Source: Puniceicoccaceae bacterium (lineage in GTDB: Bacteria; Verrucomicrobiota; Verrucomicrobiia; Opitutales; JAFGAQ01). Taken from it: DNA of 64,000 bases. The DNA is taken from assembly GCA_040224245.1 (NCBI GenBank), contig JBEGIR010000073.1, positions 56,304 to 120,303 of the forward strand. Direction: 5' to 3'. The first letter of the stretch is position 1, and every line of letters starts with the position of its first letter. Both the position numbers and the translations under genes were made by a program. Positions 36,668-46,003 of the stretch are shown piece by piece. The notes under the pieces are model-generated. The model saw only the letters and a program-made list of their open reading frames with translations, did not search any database and was not told where the DNA came from.

Positions 36668-39163
36668 CTACTTCACTTCGCTGACCGTATGGTCCTGGCG
36701 GAAAGTGAGGCAGTCGCCGGACTCGGCAAGCTCGACCATGATGGGTTCGCCAGCCTTGATGTCACCGGAGAGGATGGACTCTGCCAGGGCGTCTTCGACG
36801 TAGCGTTCCACGGCACGTCGCAGGGGACGTGCGCCATACTTCTCATCCCAACCCTTGTCCACGAGGAACTCGCGTGCAGCTTCGGTGATGTCGAGCTTGA
36901 TGTCGCGCTGGTGCAGTCGATCCGAGACCACCTTGAGTTCGAGCGATACGATCTTGCTGATGCTCTCGCGCTCCAGCGAACGAAAGATCACGATGTCACT
37001 CAGACGATTCAGGAATTCCGGCTTAAACACTTTTTTCGTCTCGTCGAGGATCTTGTCTTTCACCTTCTCATAGCTGAAATCGAGATCATCTGCCGGGGCA
37101 AACCCCATGAAGCTGTTCTTCTGGATCAGGTGCGCCCCCACATTCGAGGTCATGATCAGGATGGTATTGCGGAAGTCCACACGACGGCCGAGGCTGTCGG
37201 TGAGGCGTCCGTCTTCGAGCACCTGCAACAACAACTGCACCACGTCGGGGTGGGCCTTTTCGATCTCGTCAAGCAGCACCACCGAGTAGGCCTTGCGGCG
37301 CACGGCTTCGGTCAGCTGACCGCCTTCCTCGTGTCCCACATAACCCGGAGGTGAACCGATCAGGCGACTGACCGAAAACTTCTCCATGTACTCCGACATG
37401 TCGATCTGGATGATCGAGTCGCGATCTCCAAACATGTATTCGGCCAAAATCTTCGCCAGATGCGTCTTGCCCACACCCGTGGGTCCCAGGAACAGGAAGG
37501 AACCAATCGGGCGGCGTGGATCCTTGAGGTCGGCACGCGAACGGCGCAGTGCCTTCGCAATCACTTGCGTTGCGGCATCCTGACCAATGATGCTCTTTTG
37601 CAGCTCAGACTCGAGTTGCAGCAGCTTTTCGCTCTCCTTCTGCCCCATACGCTTGAGCGGAATGCCCGTCCAGTCGGAAACCACGTGCAGGATGTCGTCT
37701 TCATCCACCACAATGCGTGTCTCTTCGCGGGATTTCTTCCACTCCTCGAGCTTCTGCTCGCGCTGCTGCACAAGTTTTTTCTCCTCGTCGCGGTGCTTTG
37801 CAGCCTCCTCAAACTTCTGGTGACTGATCGCCTCTTCCTTGAGCGCACAGACCTTTTCAATCTCAGCGGCCATGGCCTCCAACTCCGGTGGGCGTTTCAG
37901 TGACTCAATGCGGGAGCGTGCTCCGCTCTCGTCAAGAACGTCAATCGCCTTGTCCGGCAGGTGGCGCCCGGTGATGTAGCGATCTGACAGCTTTGCGGCA
38001 AGATAGAGCGCAGTATCGGTGAATTCCACCTTGTGGTGGTCTTCATACTTGCGCCGGATGCCTTTGAGAATTTCAAGAGTATCGGCAACATTGGGGGCTT
38101 CCACCTTCACCGGTTGGAAACGGCGGTCGAGTGCGCTGTCCTTTTCAATGTGTTTGCGGTATTCGGCAAGTGTCGTCGCACCGATGGTCTGCAATTCTCC
38201 ACGACTGAGCGCGGGTTTGAAGATGTTGGAAGCATCCATGGCACCTTCTGCCGCACCTGCACCCACAATGGTGTGCAGCTCATCAATGAAGAGGATGACA
38301 TTTTTGGAGCGACGGATCTCATCCATCACGGCCTTGATGCGCTCTTCAAATTGCCCGCGGTACTTCGTGCCCGCCACCATCAAGGCGAGGTCGAGTGTGA
38401 TCACGCGCTTGTCGATCAGAATTTCTGGAACCACGCCATTCGCAATTTCCTGGGCGAGTCCTTCAACGATTGCGGTTTTGCCCACACCCGCCTCTCCGAT
38501 CAGGATCGGGTTATTCTTTGTGCGACGGCAAAGGATCTGTATCACACGCCGAATCTCCTGCTGGCGCCCTACGACGGGATCCAGCTCATTGCGGCGTGCC
38601 ATTTCGGTGAGGTCGCGACCAAAGGCCTTCAGAGCAGGTGTCTTGACTTCCTTTTTGTCCTCAGCAGGACCTCCGACAGGAGCGGACTCACCTCCCTGCG
38701 CTTCGGATTCGCCCGAAAAATTGGGATCGAGTTCGGAAAGCACTTCATTCCGGCAACGCTCAATGTCAACATCGAGGGACTTGAGCACTCGCGCGGCAAC
38801 GCCTTCTCCCTCCCGCAACAGACCGAGCAGAATGTGTTCGGTACCCACATAACTGTGAGAGAGTGCTTTGGCCTCCTTGCCCGCCAGCGCAAGCACCTTC
38901 TTCACACGTGGGGTGTAGGGGATGTTGCCCGTCGGCTTGGTATCGGGACCTTTGGGGACCTGGGTTTCGACTGCGTCGCGCACGGATTCAAGTCCGAGGC
39001 CCATGCGTTGCAGGACATTCACCGCAACACCTTGTCCGAGGTTGATCAATCCCAGGAGCAAGTGCTCCGTTCCCACGTAGTTGTGGTGAAAACGATCTGC
39101 CTCCTTGCGCGCGAGCGCCAGCACCTGCTGCGCCCGGGGCGTGAAATTGTTCATTGGCTCCAT
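36668..39163 (-). CDS. clpC: ATP-dependent Clp protease ATPase subunit ClpC
   Basis: Unfolds substrates for ClpP. The 831-residue protein has two N-terminal Clp repeats (about 5-145), AAA module 1 with Walker A GEAGVGKT (223-230), a coiled M-domain rich in Glu/Lys (about 415-485) with a UvrB/C-like segment, and AAA module 2 with Walker A GPTGVGKT (560-567). A further ATG three codons in (39154) is an alternative start. In Firmicutes the N-domain binds phospho-arginine marks made by McsB. Here mcsB lies 28 bp upstream and mcsA overlaps it, the same order as in Bacillus minus ctsR. Confidence 0.95.
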   Translation of the reverse strand: MEPMNNFTPRAQQVLALARKEADRFHHNYVGTEHLLLGLINLGQGVAVNVLQRMGLGLESVRDAVETQVPKGPDTKPTGNIPYTPRVKKVLALAGKEAKALSHSYVGTEHILLGLLREGEGVAARVLKSLDVDIERCRNEVLSELDPNFSGESEAQGGESAPVGGPAEDKKEVKTPALKAFGRDLTEMARRNELDPVVGRQQEIRRVIQILCRRTKNNPILIGEAGVGKTAIVEGLAQEIANGVVPEILIDKRVITLDLALMVAGTKYRGQFEERIKAVMDEIRRSKNVILFIDELHTIVGAGAAEGAMDASNIFKPALSRGELQTIGATTLAEYRKHIEKDSALDRRFQPVKVEAPNVADTLEILKGIRRKYEDHHKVEFTDTALYLAAKLSDRYITGRHLPDKAIDVLDESGARSRIESLKRPPELEAMAAEIEKVCALKEEAISHQKFEEAAKHRDEEKKLVQQREQKLEEWKKSREETRIVVDEDDILHVVSDWTGIPLKRMGQKESEKLLQLESELQKSIIGQDAATQVIAKALRRSRADLKDPRRPIGSFLFLGPTGVGKTHLAKILAEYMFGDRDSIIQIDMSEYMEKFSVSRLIGSPPGYVGHEEGGQLTEAVRRKAYSVVLLDEIEKAHPDVVQLLLQVLEDGRLTDSLGRRVDFRNTILIMTSNVGAHLIQKNSFMGFAPADDLDFSYEKVKDKILDETKKVFKPEFLNRLSDIVIFRSLERESISKIVSLELKVVSDRLHQRDIKLDITEAAREFLVDKGWDEKYGARPLRRAVERYVEDALAESILSGDIKAGEPIMVELAESGDCLTFRQDHTVSEVK

Positions 39164-39191
39164 AATTTAAAGTCTTATGTCGGTTCTTCGA

Positions 39192-40349
39192 TTATTCAAG
39201 GTTGTCGGGCTTAACTCGATCCGACGACTGGGAAGATTCGCCATCCTTCGGATTCCAACCCTTGGAAAAATCAATGTTGGCAGGATCTGGCTCTGGCAGG
39301 GACTGCAGCACTGCACGCAGTTTTTCCGCGCGCATCACATCCCGCTGATCCGAGTCCAGCCGGTCACCACAGCAAAACTGAAGGTGGGCGGGCTGCACGT
39401 CCATGAACATCTGATCGATCTGCGGGCGAGAAACCTCTGGCAGCATGCCGATGTCGCTGGCAAAGCGCAGCATGGAAAGCAGGTTCATCGCCTCACCCGA
39501 GCTGAGCAGGTTGCAGTATTTCAGGATGCCATAGGCCCGGAAGATGCGGTCGATCACGAGGTTGCCCTCCTGTTCAAACAGACGGATGCGCGCCTTGTGC
39601 TCCTGCTCGACCATCGTGGTGATCACGTTGTTGAGTCGGTGAATGATTTCCAACTCCGACTCACCCAGGGTCTGTTGATTCGAAATCTGAAAAATACTTC
39701 CCGATGGGTCGGATGATTCTCCAAAACTGCCACGTGCTACGATTCCGAGTTGGTTCACCGCCCGGATCACCCGCTCCATCTGCTTGGTCATGACCAGCGC
39801 GGGCAGGTGCATCATCGCTGAGGCCCGCATCCCCGTTCCCAGGTTCGTCGGACAGGCAGTGAGATATCCAAAATGATCGCGAAAGGCATAGTCCATCCTC
39901 TTCTCCAGTTCATTGTCGATCGCGTCACTGAGTGTCCACAGCGCATCAAAGCCCTGCTTGGGTGACATCACCTGAATGCGCAGATGGTCTTCCTCATTGA
40001 TCATGATGGCAGCGTCCTGATTGTCATTAATCGTGACGCCCGATCCGGTCATTCCCTCGCACAGCTCGCGGCTGATCAGGTGGCGCTCCACCAGAAACTG
40101 GCGCTCGGTTTCGTCGAGTGAACCAATGCTGAAGTGCACCGAAGGATTGAATTGCGGCGCGTCTGCAATGGCATCCCGACAGATCTCGTACACCTGCTTG
40201 CGCTGCCTTGCATCTGACCAACCCGGGAATGCAAAGCCTTCCAGGTTGCGCGCCAAGCGAATGCGCGACATCAGCAAGATGGGCCGATGCGGAATCTTGC
40301 GGCTCGCAATGACCGCCGGATCCTGGTTGAATAGTTGTTGGATGGTCAT
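39192..40349 (-). CDS. mcsB: Protein arginine kinase McsB
   Basis: Phosphorylates arginine on proteins, marking them for ClpC-ClpP. The 385 residues have the phosphagen-kinase fold: SRIRLARNL (28-36), NEEDHLR (118-124), the nucleophile-region CPTNLGTGMRAS with Cys166, RGSFGESSDPSGSIFQISNQ, and a C-terminal RDVMRAEKLR resembling the RDxxRA allosteric phospho-arginine site. Animal creatine and arginine kinases are ruled out by the McsB-specific context. It overlaps mcsA by 4 bp. Confidence 0.93.
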   Translation of the reverse strand: MTIQQLFNQDPAVIASRKIPHRPILLMSRIRLARNLEGFAFPGWSDARQRKQVYEICRDAIADAPQFNPSVHFSIGSLDETERQFLVERHLISRELCEGMTGSGVTINDNQDAAIMINEEDHLRIQVMSPKQGFDALWTLSDAIDNELEKRMDYAFRDHFGYLTACPTNLGTGMRASAMMHLPALVMTKQMERVIRAVNQLGIVARGSFGESSDPSGSIFQISNQQTLGESELEIIHRLNNVITTMVEQEHKARIRLFEQEGNLVIDRIFRAYGILKYCNLLSSGEAMNLLSMLRFASDIGMLPEVSRPQIDQMFMDVQPAHLQFCCGDRLDSDQRDVMRAEKLRAVLQSLPEPDPANIDFSKGWNPKDGESSQSSDRVKPDNLE

Positions 40350-40858
40350 TCCTGCGTCAATACGGTCAGCTGCGCTTCCAGCTCGATGATCTGATCCCGC
40401 AGTATGGCGGCTTGTTCAAAATCTTCCTCAGCCACCGCAGTGTTGAGGCGCTGTTTCAAGAGTTCGACCTGCTGACTGAGATCGATGCGTTTGAGCGCAA
40501 TCTTCGGTCGTTTTCCTCGATGTGTGGTGCCGTAGTGCATGTCTTTCACCATGGACAATACCGCCGGGGCAAAATGCGTGTAGCAGTCCGGGCATCCGAA
40601 CCGGCCACGTTTTTCAAACTCCACCTGAGTCATGCCGCAGGTGGAACAGACATAATCGCCCTGTTGCTGGGGTTGGCCCGATTCCATGCCCGCCGGATTA
40701 AAAATATCGGTCAGGGAAAAGTTCCCGGGATCGATGACCTCCTTCTTCAATGGACAGTCTTCGCACATGTCGAGCTTGTACACCTTACCGTTGATGATCT
40801 GGGTAAAGTGGATCGTCGTCTTTTTGGTGCAATCTGAACATTGTTCGGGTCTGGCCAT
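40346..40858 (-). CDS. mcsA: McsA-like zinc protein with UvrB/UvrC motif
   Basis: Activator of McsB. The start MARPEQCSDC at 40858 gives 170 residues; a 57-codon in-frame extension lies upstream over the ilvE side and is unlikely. Four CxxC pairs are seen (CSDC, CEDC, CSTC, CPDC), predicted to bind zinc. A C-terminal UVR motif (LLKQRLNTAVAEEDFEQAAI near 128-147) follows. The three genes mcsA-mcsB-clpC run in this order on the minus strand, and the stop of mcsA overlaps the start of mcsB (ATGA). Confidence 0.92.
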   Translation of the reverse strand: MARPEQCSDCTKKTTIHFTQIINGKVYKLDMCEDCPLKKEVIDPGNFSLTDIFNPAGMESGQPQQQGDYVCSTCGMTQVEFEKRGRFGCPDCYTHFAPAVLSMVKDMHYGTTHRGKRPKIALKRIDLSQQVELLKQRLNTAVAEEDFEQAAILRDQIIELEAQLTVLTQE

Positions 40859-40922
40859 AATCAATAATACACAACGATTGTGTGATTTTGCAAATTGCAG
40901 GAATCCTGCCAATCTGCGGAAA

Positions 40923-41801
40923 CTATAACTGCGTTCCGTCTTCGGTGACGTGTTTGCGGAAAACCTCAAGAATGCGTCCGGTGATTGGACCCGGGGTTCC
41001 ATCACCAATCTTGCGACCGTCCACCTCAACCACAGGGATCACTTCCGCCGCAGTTCCCGTCAGGAACAGTTCGTCGGCGATCCAGACATCGTAGCGTGTG
41101 AGATTTTGTTCCACCACCTCGATGCCCAACTCCTGCGCGATATCCATGGCTGCCGCCCGTGTGATGCCCTTGAGCGCACCAGCCGAGGGCGGTGGAGTGA
41201 ACAGTTTTCCCTTGTGGATCACAAACACATTGTCCCCGGTACACTCCGCAACGTAGCCCGCATCATCGAGCATGATGGCTTCTTCATACCCAGAGTGCTG
41301 GGCCTCAATTTTTGCGAGAATGTTGTTCACGTAGTTCAGGGACTTGACCATCGGCGGTAACATGGCCGGACTCGAACGGCGCGTGGGAACGGTGATGATC
41401 TTCAGTCCCTGCTGATAATATACCTCCGGATACAGCTGAATCTTGTCCGCAATGATGATCAGGGACGGACTCGAACAACTCTTGGGAGACAAGCCCAGCG
41501 AACCGACGCCGCGCGTGATCAGCAGCCGGATGTAGCCGTCCCGAATCCCGTTACGTCGACAGGTCTCGCACACGGCGTCGCTGATCTGTTCGCGGGTCCA
41601 TGGCAGGTTCAGTAGCAGTGCCTTTGCGCTGTATTCCAAACGCTCCAGATGGGCGTCGAGTCGAAACACACAGCCCGAGTACACTCGAATCCCTTCAAAA
41701 ACCCCGTCCCCATATAGGAGTCCGTGATCAAAAACGGAGATTTTCGCTTCGGATTTGGGAACAAATTTCCCATCAAGATAGATTTGAAGTTCTGCAGTCA
41801 T
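40923..41801 (-). CDS. ilvE: Branched-chain amino acid aminotransferase
   Basis: Interconverts branched-chain amino and keto acids using glutamate. The start MTAELQIYLDG gives 292 residues; the frame stays open upstream to 42077 through repeat DNA and is not protein-like. Fold-type IV features: FDHGLLYGDGVFEGIR (about 25-40), the catalytic-lysine region MVKSLNYVNNILAK, ECTGDNVFVI and LTGTAAEVIPV. A D-amino-acid transaminase is possible but less likely given the Ala-Glu-Val segment. It is followed downstream by mcsA. Confidence 0.9.
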   Translation of the reverse strand: MTAELQIYLDGKFVPKSEAKISVFDHGLLYGDGVFEGIRVYSGCVFRLDAHLERLEYSAKALLLNLPWTREQISDAVCETCRRNGIRDGYIRLLITRGVGSLGLSPKSCSSPSLIIIADKIQLYPEVYYQQGLKIITVPTRRSSPAMLPPMVKSLNYVNNILAKIEAQHSGYEEAIMLDDAGYVAECTGDNVFVIHKGKLFTPPPSAGALKGITRAAAMDIAQELGIEVVEQNLTRYDVWIADELFLTGTAAEVIPVVEVDGRKIGDGTPGPITGRILEVFRKHVTEDGTQL

Positions 41802-41898
41802 TTCGGTGCTAAACGGTTGAAGGGAAACGTTCCCATCCAAAAGTTGCGATGCGCCTTCCCCACTGTCAAGATCGGATGTTTTAGGGGTATCCACCCCA

Positions 41899-42301
41899 GT
41901 AGCCATGTTCGGGAGATCATGGACCTCATGGAGGCTCACCATGCCTTGCCACTCCAATGCTTCCGAATTCTCACGAATCCGGCTACATGCCATTCCAACG
42001 CATCGCGACTGCGAGCGAAGAGCCTCAGATGCAGGGTGGAGAACTCCACACCCCCGTAGCCATGTTCGGCAGAACATGGATCTCGTGGAGGCTCAACATG
42101 CCTTGCCACTCCAACGCCTCCGAATTCTCACGAATCCGGCTACATGCCACTCCGACGCAACTGGACTGCAAGCGAAGAGCCTCAGATGCAAGGTGGAGAA
42201 CTTCACACCCCCCGTAGCCATGTTCGGGAGATCATGGATCTCGTGGAGGCTCAACATGCCTTACCACTCCAATGCTTCCGAATTCTCACGAATCCGGCTA
42301 C
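41899..42301. repeat. Three tandem BIMEs (paired GTAG-REPs), 157-158 bp period
   Basis: Each unit holds a plus-strand REP (GTAG then arms CCATGTTC / GAACATGG or one-mismatch variant) at 41899-41922, 42056-42079, 42214-42237. About 40 nt on it has a minus-strand REP (arms CCGAATTC / GAATCCGG then CTAC) at 41963-41986, 42120-42143, 42278-42301. The middle plus-strand REP is a perfect 8-bp palindrome. The DNA between REPs is also repeated. It lies between ilvE (start 41801) and the 73-aa gene (stop 42529). Confidence 0.9.
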
Positions 42302-42470
42302 ATGCCATTCCGACGCAACTGGACTGCGAGCGAAGAGAATTTTTTCCAAAACTCTCGAACTGTAACTCCCAGACGTCATTCCATTTCTGCGACAGGATGA
42401 CGCAGGCATCAGCCAACGGTCCCAATATGGCACAGGTTCTGGCTCAATCTCTGCAAACTCCCGAACCTAA

Positions 42471-42504
42471 AAAAAAGGAACTGCGGTCGTGCAGTTCCTT
42501 TTTT
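42471..42504. terminator. Bidirectional intrinsic terminator
   Basis: 14-bp perfect stem AAAAAAGGAACTGC (42471-42484) / GCAGTTCCTTTTTT (42491-42504) with a 6-nt loop, giving a T run on both strands. On the minus strand it follows the stop of the 73-aa gene by 25 bp. Confidence 0.92.
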
Positions 42505-42528
42505 CTGAAATCTCAGCGGATTCTCCAT

Positions 42529-42753
42529 TCACCCCACACAGGAATACTGTGTCGGGTGGATTTTAAATCGATGCCCTGAATCAAGATCTGTGAAGATGTG
42601 ATAATGGTCACTTCGTGTATCGAATTCAGCCACCTCTAGGATCACGCCCTTGTTGTAATGATAACTCTCGGAACTCAGGCTGTGATTTTCATGCTGGATG
42701 GCTTCTCCGATCTCGCCGACGACATCCTCCTCGATTTTGATCTTGTAGGTCAT
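42529..42753 (-). CDS. Conserved hypothetical small protein (74 aa)
   Basis: Not recognised. The start MTYKIKIEED (42753) has a Shine-Dalgarno-like GGAAGG about 10 bp upstream. It is acidic and polar, with SLSSESYHYNKGVILEVAE and a His-rich second half (HYHIFTDLDSGHRFKIHP). No signal peptide or membrane segment. A strong terminator directly downstream supports an expressed gene. Confidence 0.65.
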   Translation of the reverse strand: MTYKIKIEEDVVGEIGEAIQHENHSLSSESYHYNKGVILEVAEFDTRSDHYHIFTDLDSGHRFKIHPTQYSCVG

Positions 42754-42921
42754 GATAGCTACCTTCCTTTCAGGTTGTGTTGGTTTTTGGTGTAACATGC
42801 GCCCGGCTTGTGAGCGCACTAAGAAGTGTATAGCGCAGTCATTGGGGGGTCAATCGGGAAATGCAGTCACGCGAGCGATTTCCCGAACCCAATCAACCTT
42901 CCCCAAATAACTGATGATGAA

Positions 42922-43221
42922 CTACTTTTGCACTTCAATCTCCACCAGCGTTGCCCCCCATCCTGCCGCGCTGCGCGAATCCAATCCGTAGCGCACGACC
43001 CAGGGGCATTGCTTGAGCCAGGCATGCACCCGATCACGCTGTACCCCAATGCCTTTCCCGTGAATGATGCGCACTTCGCGCAGGCCTTTTTCGCGACAGG
43101 CTTCGAGGTAGGATTCCACCACGTCGATCATCTCCCTGGGCTGAAAAGGATGCAGATCGAGGATCCCGTTGATCTCAAGTTCCACGGGTTCATCTGAAAA
43201 AAACTCATCTGCCTCCGTCAT
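42922..43221 (-). CDS. Smr domain protein
   Basis: 99 residues that are essentially one Smr (MutS2-related nuclease) domain: ILDLHPFQPREM (19-30, the DLH motif), then VRIIHGKGIGVQRDRV (the HGKG motif) and a short C-terminal strand. Smr domains nick or cut nucleic acids, and stand-alone forms are linked to mRNA and ribosome quality control. It overlaps the rmuC stop by 4 bp (43218-43221), so the two are coupled. Confidence 0.88.
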   Translation of the reverse strand: MTEADEFFSDEPVELEINGILDLHPFQPREMIDVVESYLEACREKGLREVRIIHGKGIGVQRDRVHAWLKQCPWVVRYGLDSRSAAGWGATLVEIEVQK

Positions 43222-44699
43222 GCCTCATCCCGGGTTGGCTGGCTCTCGGATTCCTCTTCTTCTTCTCCATCATCACTGTCCGCATCGTCCAGCTCAGGCA
43301 GTTCCACCATCTGCAGGGGTGTTTCGATGCGCTCCAGTGTCGGAATCGGTTTTTCCGTCCCCGCATTGAGTTTCTTGAATTTGCGAATGCGCGGCAGCAG
43401 GCGACGGTCGGTCGAGGCCAGCGTCTTGTTGAAGGCGTCGACGGTCTGGTTGAGGTGGCGACGCACTGCAACCAGATGCTCCAGCATCTTGACCACGCTC
43501 TCGTAGAGATCCCTTCCAATCTTGCTGATCTCTCCCGCCTTCTCCGCGATTTCCTGGTTTTTCCAACCATAGGCAATGGCCTTGAGCAGCGCGATCAGCG
43601 TCGTTGGCGTGGCGATGAGCACCTTGTGGTCGACACCGTATTCGATCAACGCCGGATCCTGCTCCAGCGCCGCCGAGTAGAAAACTTCGCCCGGCAGGAA
43701 CAAGACCACAAACTCGGGACTCTCCTCCAAATGATCATGATAGGCTTTCTGGCCCAATCGCTTGAGGTGCTCGCGCAGCTGCTTGGCATGCAACTTCAAT
43801 TTCAACTCACGCGTCGGTGCATCGGTGGTTTCGCAAGCCTCAAGGTAGGCGTTCAAAGGAGCTTTCGAATCGATCACCACCTGACGCCGGTTGGGCAGAT
43901 TGATCACAACATCCGGGCGCAAGTTCACATCCTCATCCCCGATTTTCTTCTGTTCGACAAAGTCACAGTATCGCACCATGCCCGAGATTTCGATCGTGCG
44001 CCGCAGCTGCATCTCCCCCCACTGTCCCCGGATATTCGGTGCACGCAGGGCAGAGACGAGGTTGCTGGTTTCCACCCGCATCTGTTCATTGGCTTTGGTG
44101 AGGTTCATCACCAACTCCGAAACGGTGGAGATTTGCGCCACACGCCCCTTTTCCATTTCCTGAATTCGGGAATCAAACTGCTTCAGCCCATCCTGAATCG
44201 GACGCACCATCTCCGAAATCGCCTTTTCCTTGAGTTCCAGATCCCCCTTCGCTGCAACCTTCAGCTTTTCAAAGGTCGCATTGGCGAGTTCCAAAAATGC
44301 AGAATTATTGGACTGTAGGGCCTGGGAAGACAGACTCTGGAAAGTGTGCTTGAGCTTCTCTTCGGCCTTTTCCAGCAACTCAATTCGCTCCTGAAACGCC
44401 TCGCGTTCCTTGGCAAGCACCGTGTTGCGCTCGACCATCTCCTTTTCCAGCACATGCCGACCTGCCTCCGATTCCTGCAGCTGCTGGCGAAGCTGTTGGA
44501 GATCCGTCTCCATTTTTTCACACTGTAGCTCACGATCCTGCGCCCGCTGTCGTTCCAGTGCCAACTGATTCTCAAGTTCGGAGCATTGCTGGCGGGCACG
44601 CATCCAGGTGCGTGCCAATGCAATCAGAACGCCAAGCAGCCCCACCAACGCTATGCTCAGCGCAGTGGCAATGCCCAGCAAAAGATTCGTGTCCGTCAA
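43218..44699 (-). CDS. rmuC: DNA recombination protein RmuC
   Basis: 493 residues: N-terminal transmembrane helix (about 5-28), a long coiled coil rich in Gln/Glu/Arg (about 30-135), then the RmuC domain (about 160-440) with NIRGQWGEMQLRRTIE, VVIDSKAPLNAYLEA and FLPGEVFYSAALEQDP. The domain is related to PD-(D/E)XK nucleases; VVIDSK carries the D-x-K part. RmuC limits inversions at short inverted repeats in E. coli, which is notable in a genome rich in palindromes (inference). The Smr gene follows with a 4-bp overlap. Confidence 0.92.
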   Translation of the reverse strand: MTDTNLLLGIATALSIALVGLLGVLIALARTWMRARQQCSELENQLALERQRAQDRELQCEKMETDLQQLRQQLQESEAGRHVLEKEMVERNTVLAKEREAFQERIELLEKAEEKLKHTFQSLSSQALQSNNSAFLELANATFEKLKVAAKGDLELKEKAISEMVRPIQDGLKQFDSRIQEMEKGRVAQISTVSELVMNLTKANEQMRVETSNLVSALRAPNIRGQWGEMQLRRTIEISGMVRYCDFVEQKKIGDEDVNLRPDVVINLPNRRQVVIDSKAPLNAYLEACETTDAPTRELKLKLHAKQLREHLKRLGQKAYHDHLEESPEFVVLFLPGEVFYSAALEQDPALIEYGVDHKVLIATPTTLIALLKAIAYGWKNQEIAEKAGEISKIGRDLYESVVKMLEHLVAVRRHLNQTVDAFNKTLASTDRRLLPRIRKFKKLNAGTEKPIPTLERIETPLQMVELPELDDADSDDGEEEEESESQPTRDEA

Positions 44700-44835
44700 A
44701 TCAGCTCCCTTTCTTTGAATGGTTTTGGCTTTCCTTCATCTGATAGAATATGACACTAGCTACCGGGATCGCACATGCGACTCAATTCGAAATCGACCAC
44801 CCATGACACTGCGCTACACGATTCCAGACTCTGCC

Positions 44836-45696
44836 ATGAGCCTTTCCTACGCCTTCACCTGTTGCATGCGCAGCATACTGGGGTTCGCCTGCCTGGTGTT
44901 GCTCAACCCCCTGTTCGCCAAGTCGGATCAGGTTCCCGCCGAATACCGCGAGCTGCATGCCATCGTCGAAATGGAACAGACCCTCATGAAACGCATGCAG
45001 GCCGATCTGCCGGGAAACAAGCTCGATAAGGAGATTCAGCTCAGGCTGAACGAAATCGATGAGGCATACCGTTCCTACCTCGACACCTATCCCCGCAGCA
45101 CATTTGGCCAAATCCTCTACGGAAAATTCCTACGCAAGGCCGACCGCTCTGAAGCCGCCTATGCCATTTTTCTCGACGTGCAGGAGGACAATCCGGATAT
45201 CGCCGTCGTCAACCAACATCTCGCTCTCTTCGCGAGCGAGATCGGCGACTTCAAGGATGCTTTCCGCTACTTTGAACGCGCCATCGAACTCGAACCCAAC
45301 GAGGCGCTCTACCACTACCAGTTTGGTGAATTTCTGCACAGTTTCCGACAGGCCCTGATGGTGGAGCAGGTGCTTCCGCTCTCCGAACTCGAAAACCGCA
45401 TGGCCCAGAGCTTTCGTCGTGCACACGAACTCGCACCTGAAAACCGCGACTTTCACGCCCGCTGGGCAGAGTCGTTTTTTGATGTGTTCAATCCTGACTG
45501 GGAAAGCGTGCTCCCCATTTGGGATGAACTGCTCCGCACCTCCAACAATCAGTTCGAGCGCGACGTGCTGCGGCTGCAAAAAGCACGTGTCCTGCTCAAG
45601 CTGCAGCGCTACTTCGAAGCCTCGCAGCTCATCGAACCCATCGCCGACCCCGCCCTCCAGGACTCCAAGCGCGAATTGCTCGATACCATTCCCTGA
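44836..45696 (+). CDS. Exported TPR-repeat protein
   Basis: The start MSLSYAFTCC gives 286 residues with a signal peptide (to about residue 28, PLFA). Upstream in-frame starts at 44803 and 44719 exist. The mature part has helical repeats of about 34 residues of the TPR type (AAYAIFLDVQEDNPDIAVVN, FKDAFRYFERAIELEPNEAL and further units). TPR proteins serve as protein-interaction scaffolds; the partner is unknown. Its stop is 35 bp before the half-REP array. Confidence 0.78.
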   Translation: MSLSYAFTCCMRSILGFACLVLLNPLFAKSDQVPAEYRELHAIVEMEQTLMKRMQADLPGNKLDKEIQLRLNEIDEAYRSYLDTYPRSTFGQILYGKFLRKADRSEAAYAIFLDVQEDNPDIAVVNQHLALFASEIGDFKDAFRYFERAIELEPNEALYHYQFGEFLHSFRQALMVEQVLPLSELENRMAQSFRRAHELAPENRDFHARWAESFFDVFNPDWESVLPIWDELLRTSNNQFERDVLRLQKARVLLKLQRYFEASQLIEPIADPALQDSKRELLDTIP

Positions 45697-45730
45697 ACTC
45701 CACGCCTACGGCATCGGAGCCTCTTGCTCC

Positions 45731-45906
45731 GTCGCCGGATTCACTTCATTCCGCAGTCGGATTCTCTCACCTCCGCAGCCGGACTCTCTCACCTCCGTAG
45801 CCAGATTCTCTCACCTCCGTAGCCGGATTCTCAACTCCGTAGCCGGATTCTCTCAACTCCGTAGCCGGATTCTCTCACCTCCGTAGCCGGATTCGGGAGA
45901 ATTCGG
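45731..45906 (+). repeat. 22-bp tandem array of half-REPs ending in one full REP
   Basis: Eight units begin at 45731, 45753, 45775, 45797, 45819, 45839, 45861 and 45883, a 22-bp period with one 20-bp step. Most read GTAGCCGGATTC plus CTCTCACCTCC-like filler; the first three are degenerate (GTCG, GCAG feet). The last unit (45883-45906) is a complete REP with arms CCGGATTC / GAATTCGG. Confidence 0.88.
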
Positions 45907-45946
45907 AAGCGTCAGCGTGGAAGGCGTTTTCGAACACCCACGCTGT

Positions 45947-45970
45947 CCATGTTCTCCCGAACATGGCTAC
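45947..45970 (-). repeat. Minus-strand REP with perfect 8-bp stem
   Basis: Arms CCATGTTC (45947-45954) / GAACATGG (45959-45966), loop TCCC, then CTAC (foot GTAG on the minus strand). It faces the plus-strand REP at 45883 to make a BIME, 34 bp before the SDR gene's stop. Confidence 0.85.
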
Positions 45971-46003
45971 AAGGCGAAATGGCATTGACGGTTTGATTTC
46001 CAA

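Noticed and set aside
38033..39214. 393-residue plus-strand reading frame
   Set aside because: Antisense shadow of clpC.
41802..42077. N-terminal extension of ilvE through the BIME repeats
   Set aside because: The frame is open by chance through repeat DNA (reads RIRENSEALEWQG-type text); homology with branched-chain aminotransferases begins at 41801.
45731..45906. CRISPR or simple microsatellite
   Set aside because: 22-bp units are contiguous and match REP feet and arms; no spacers.
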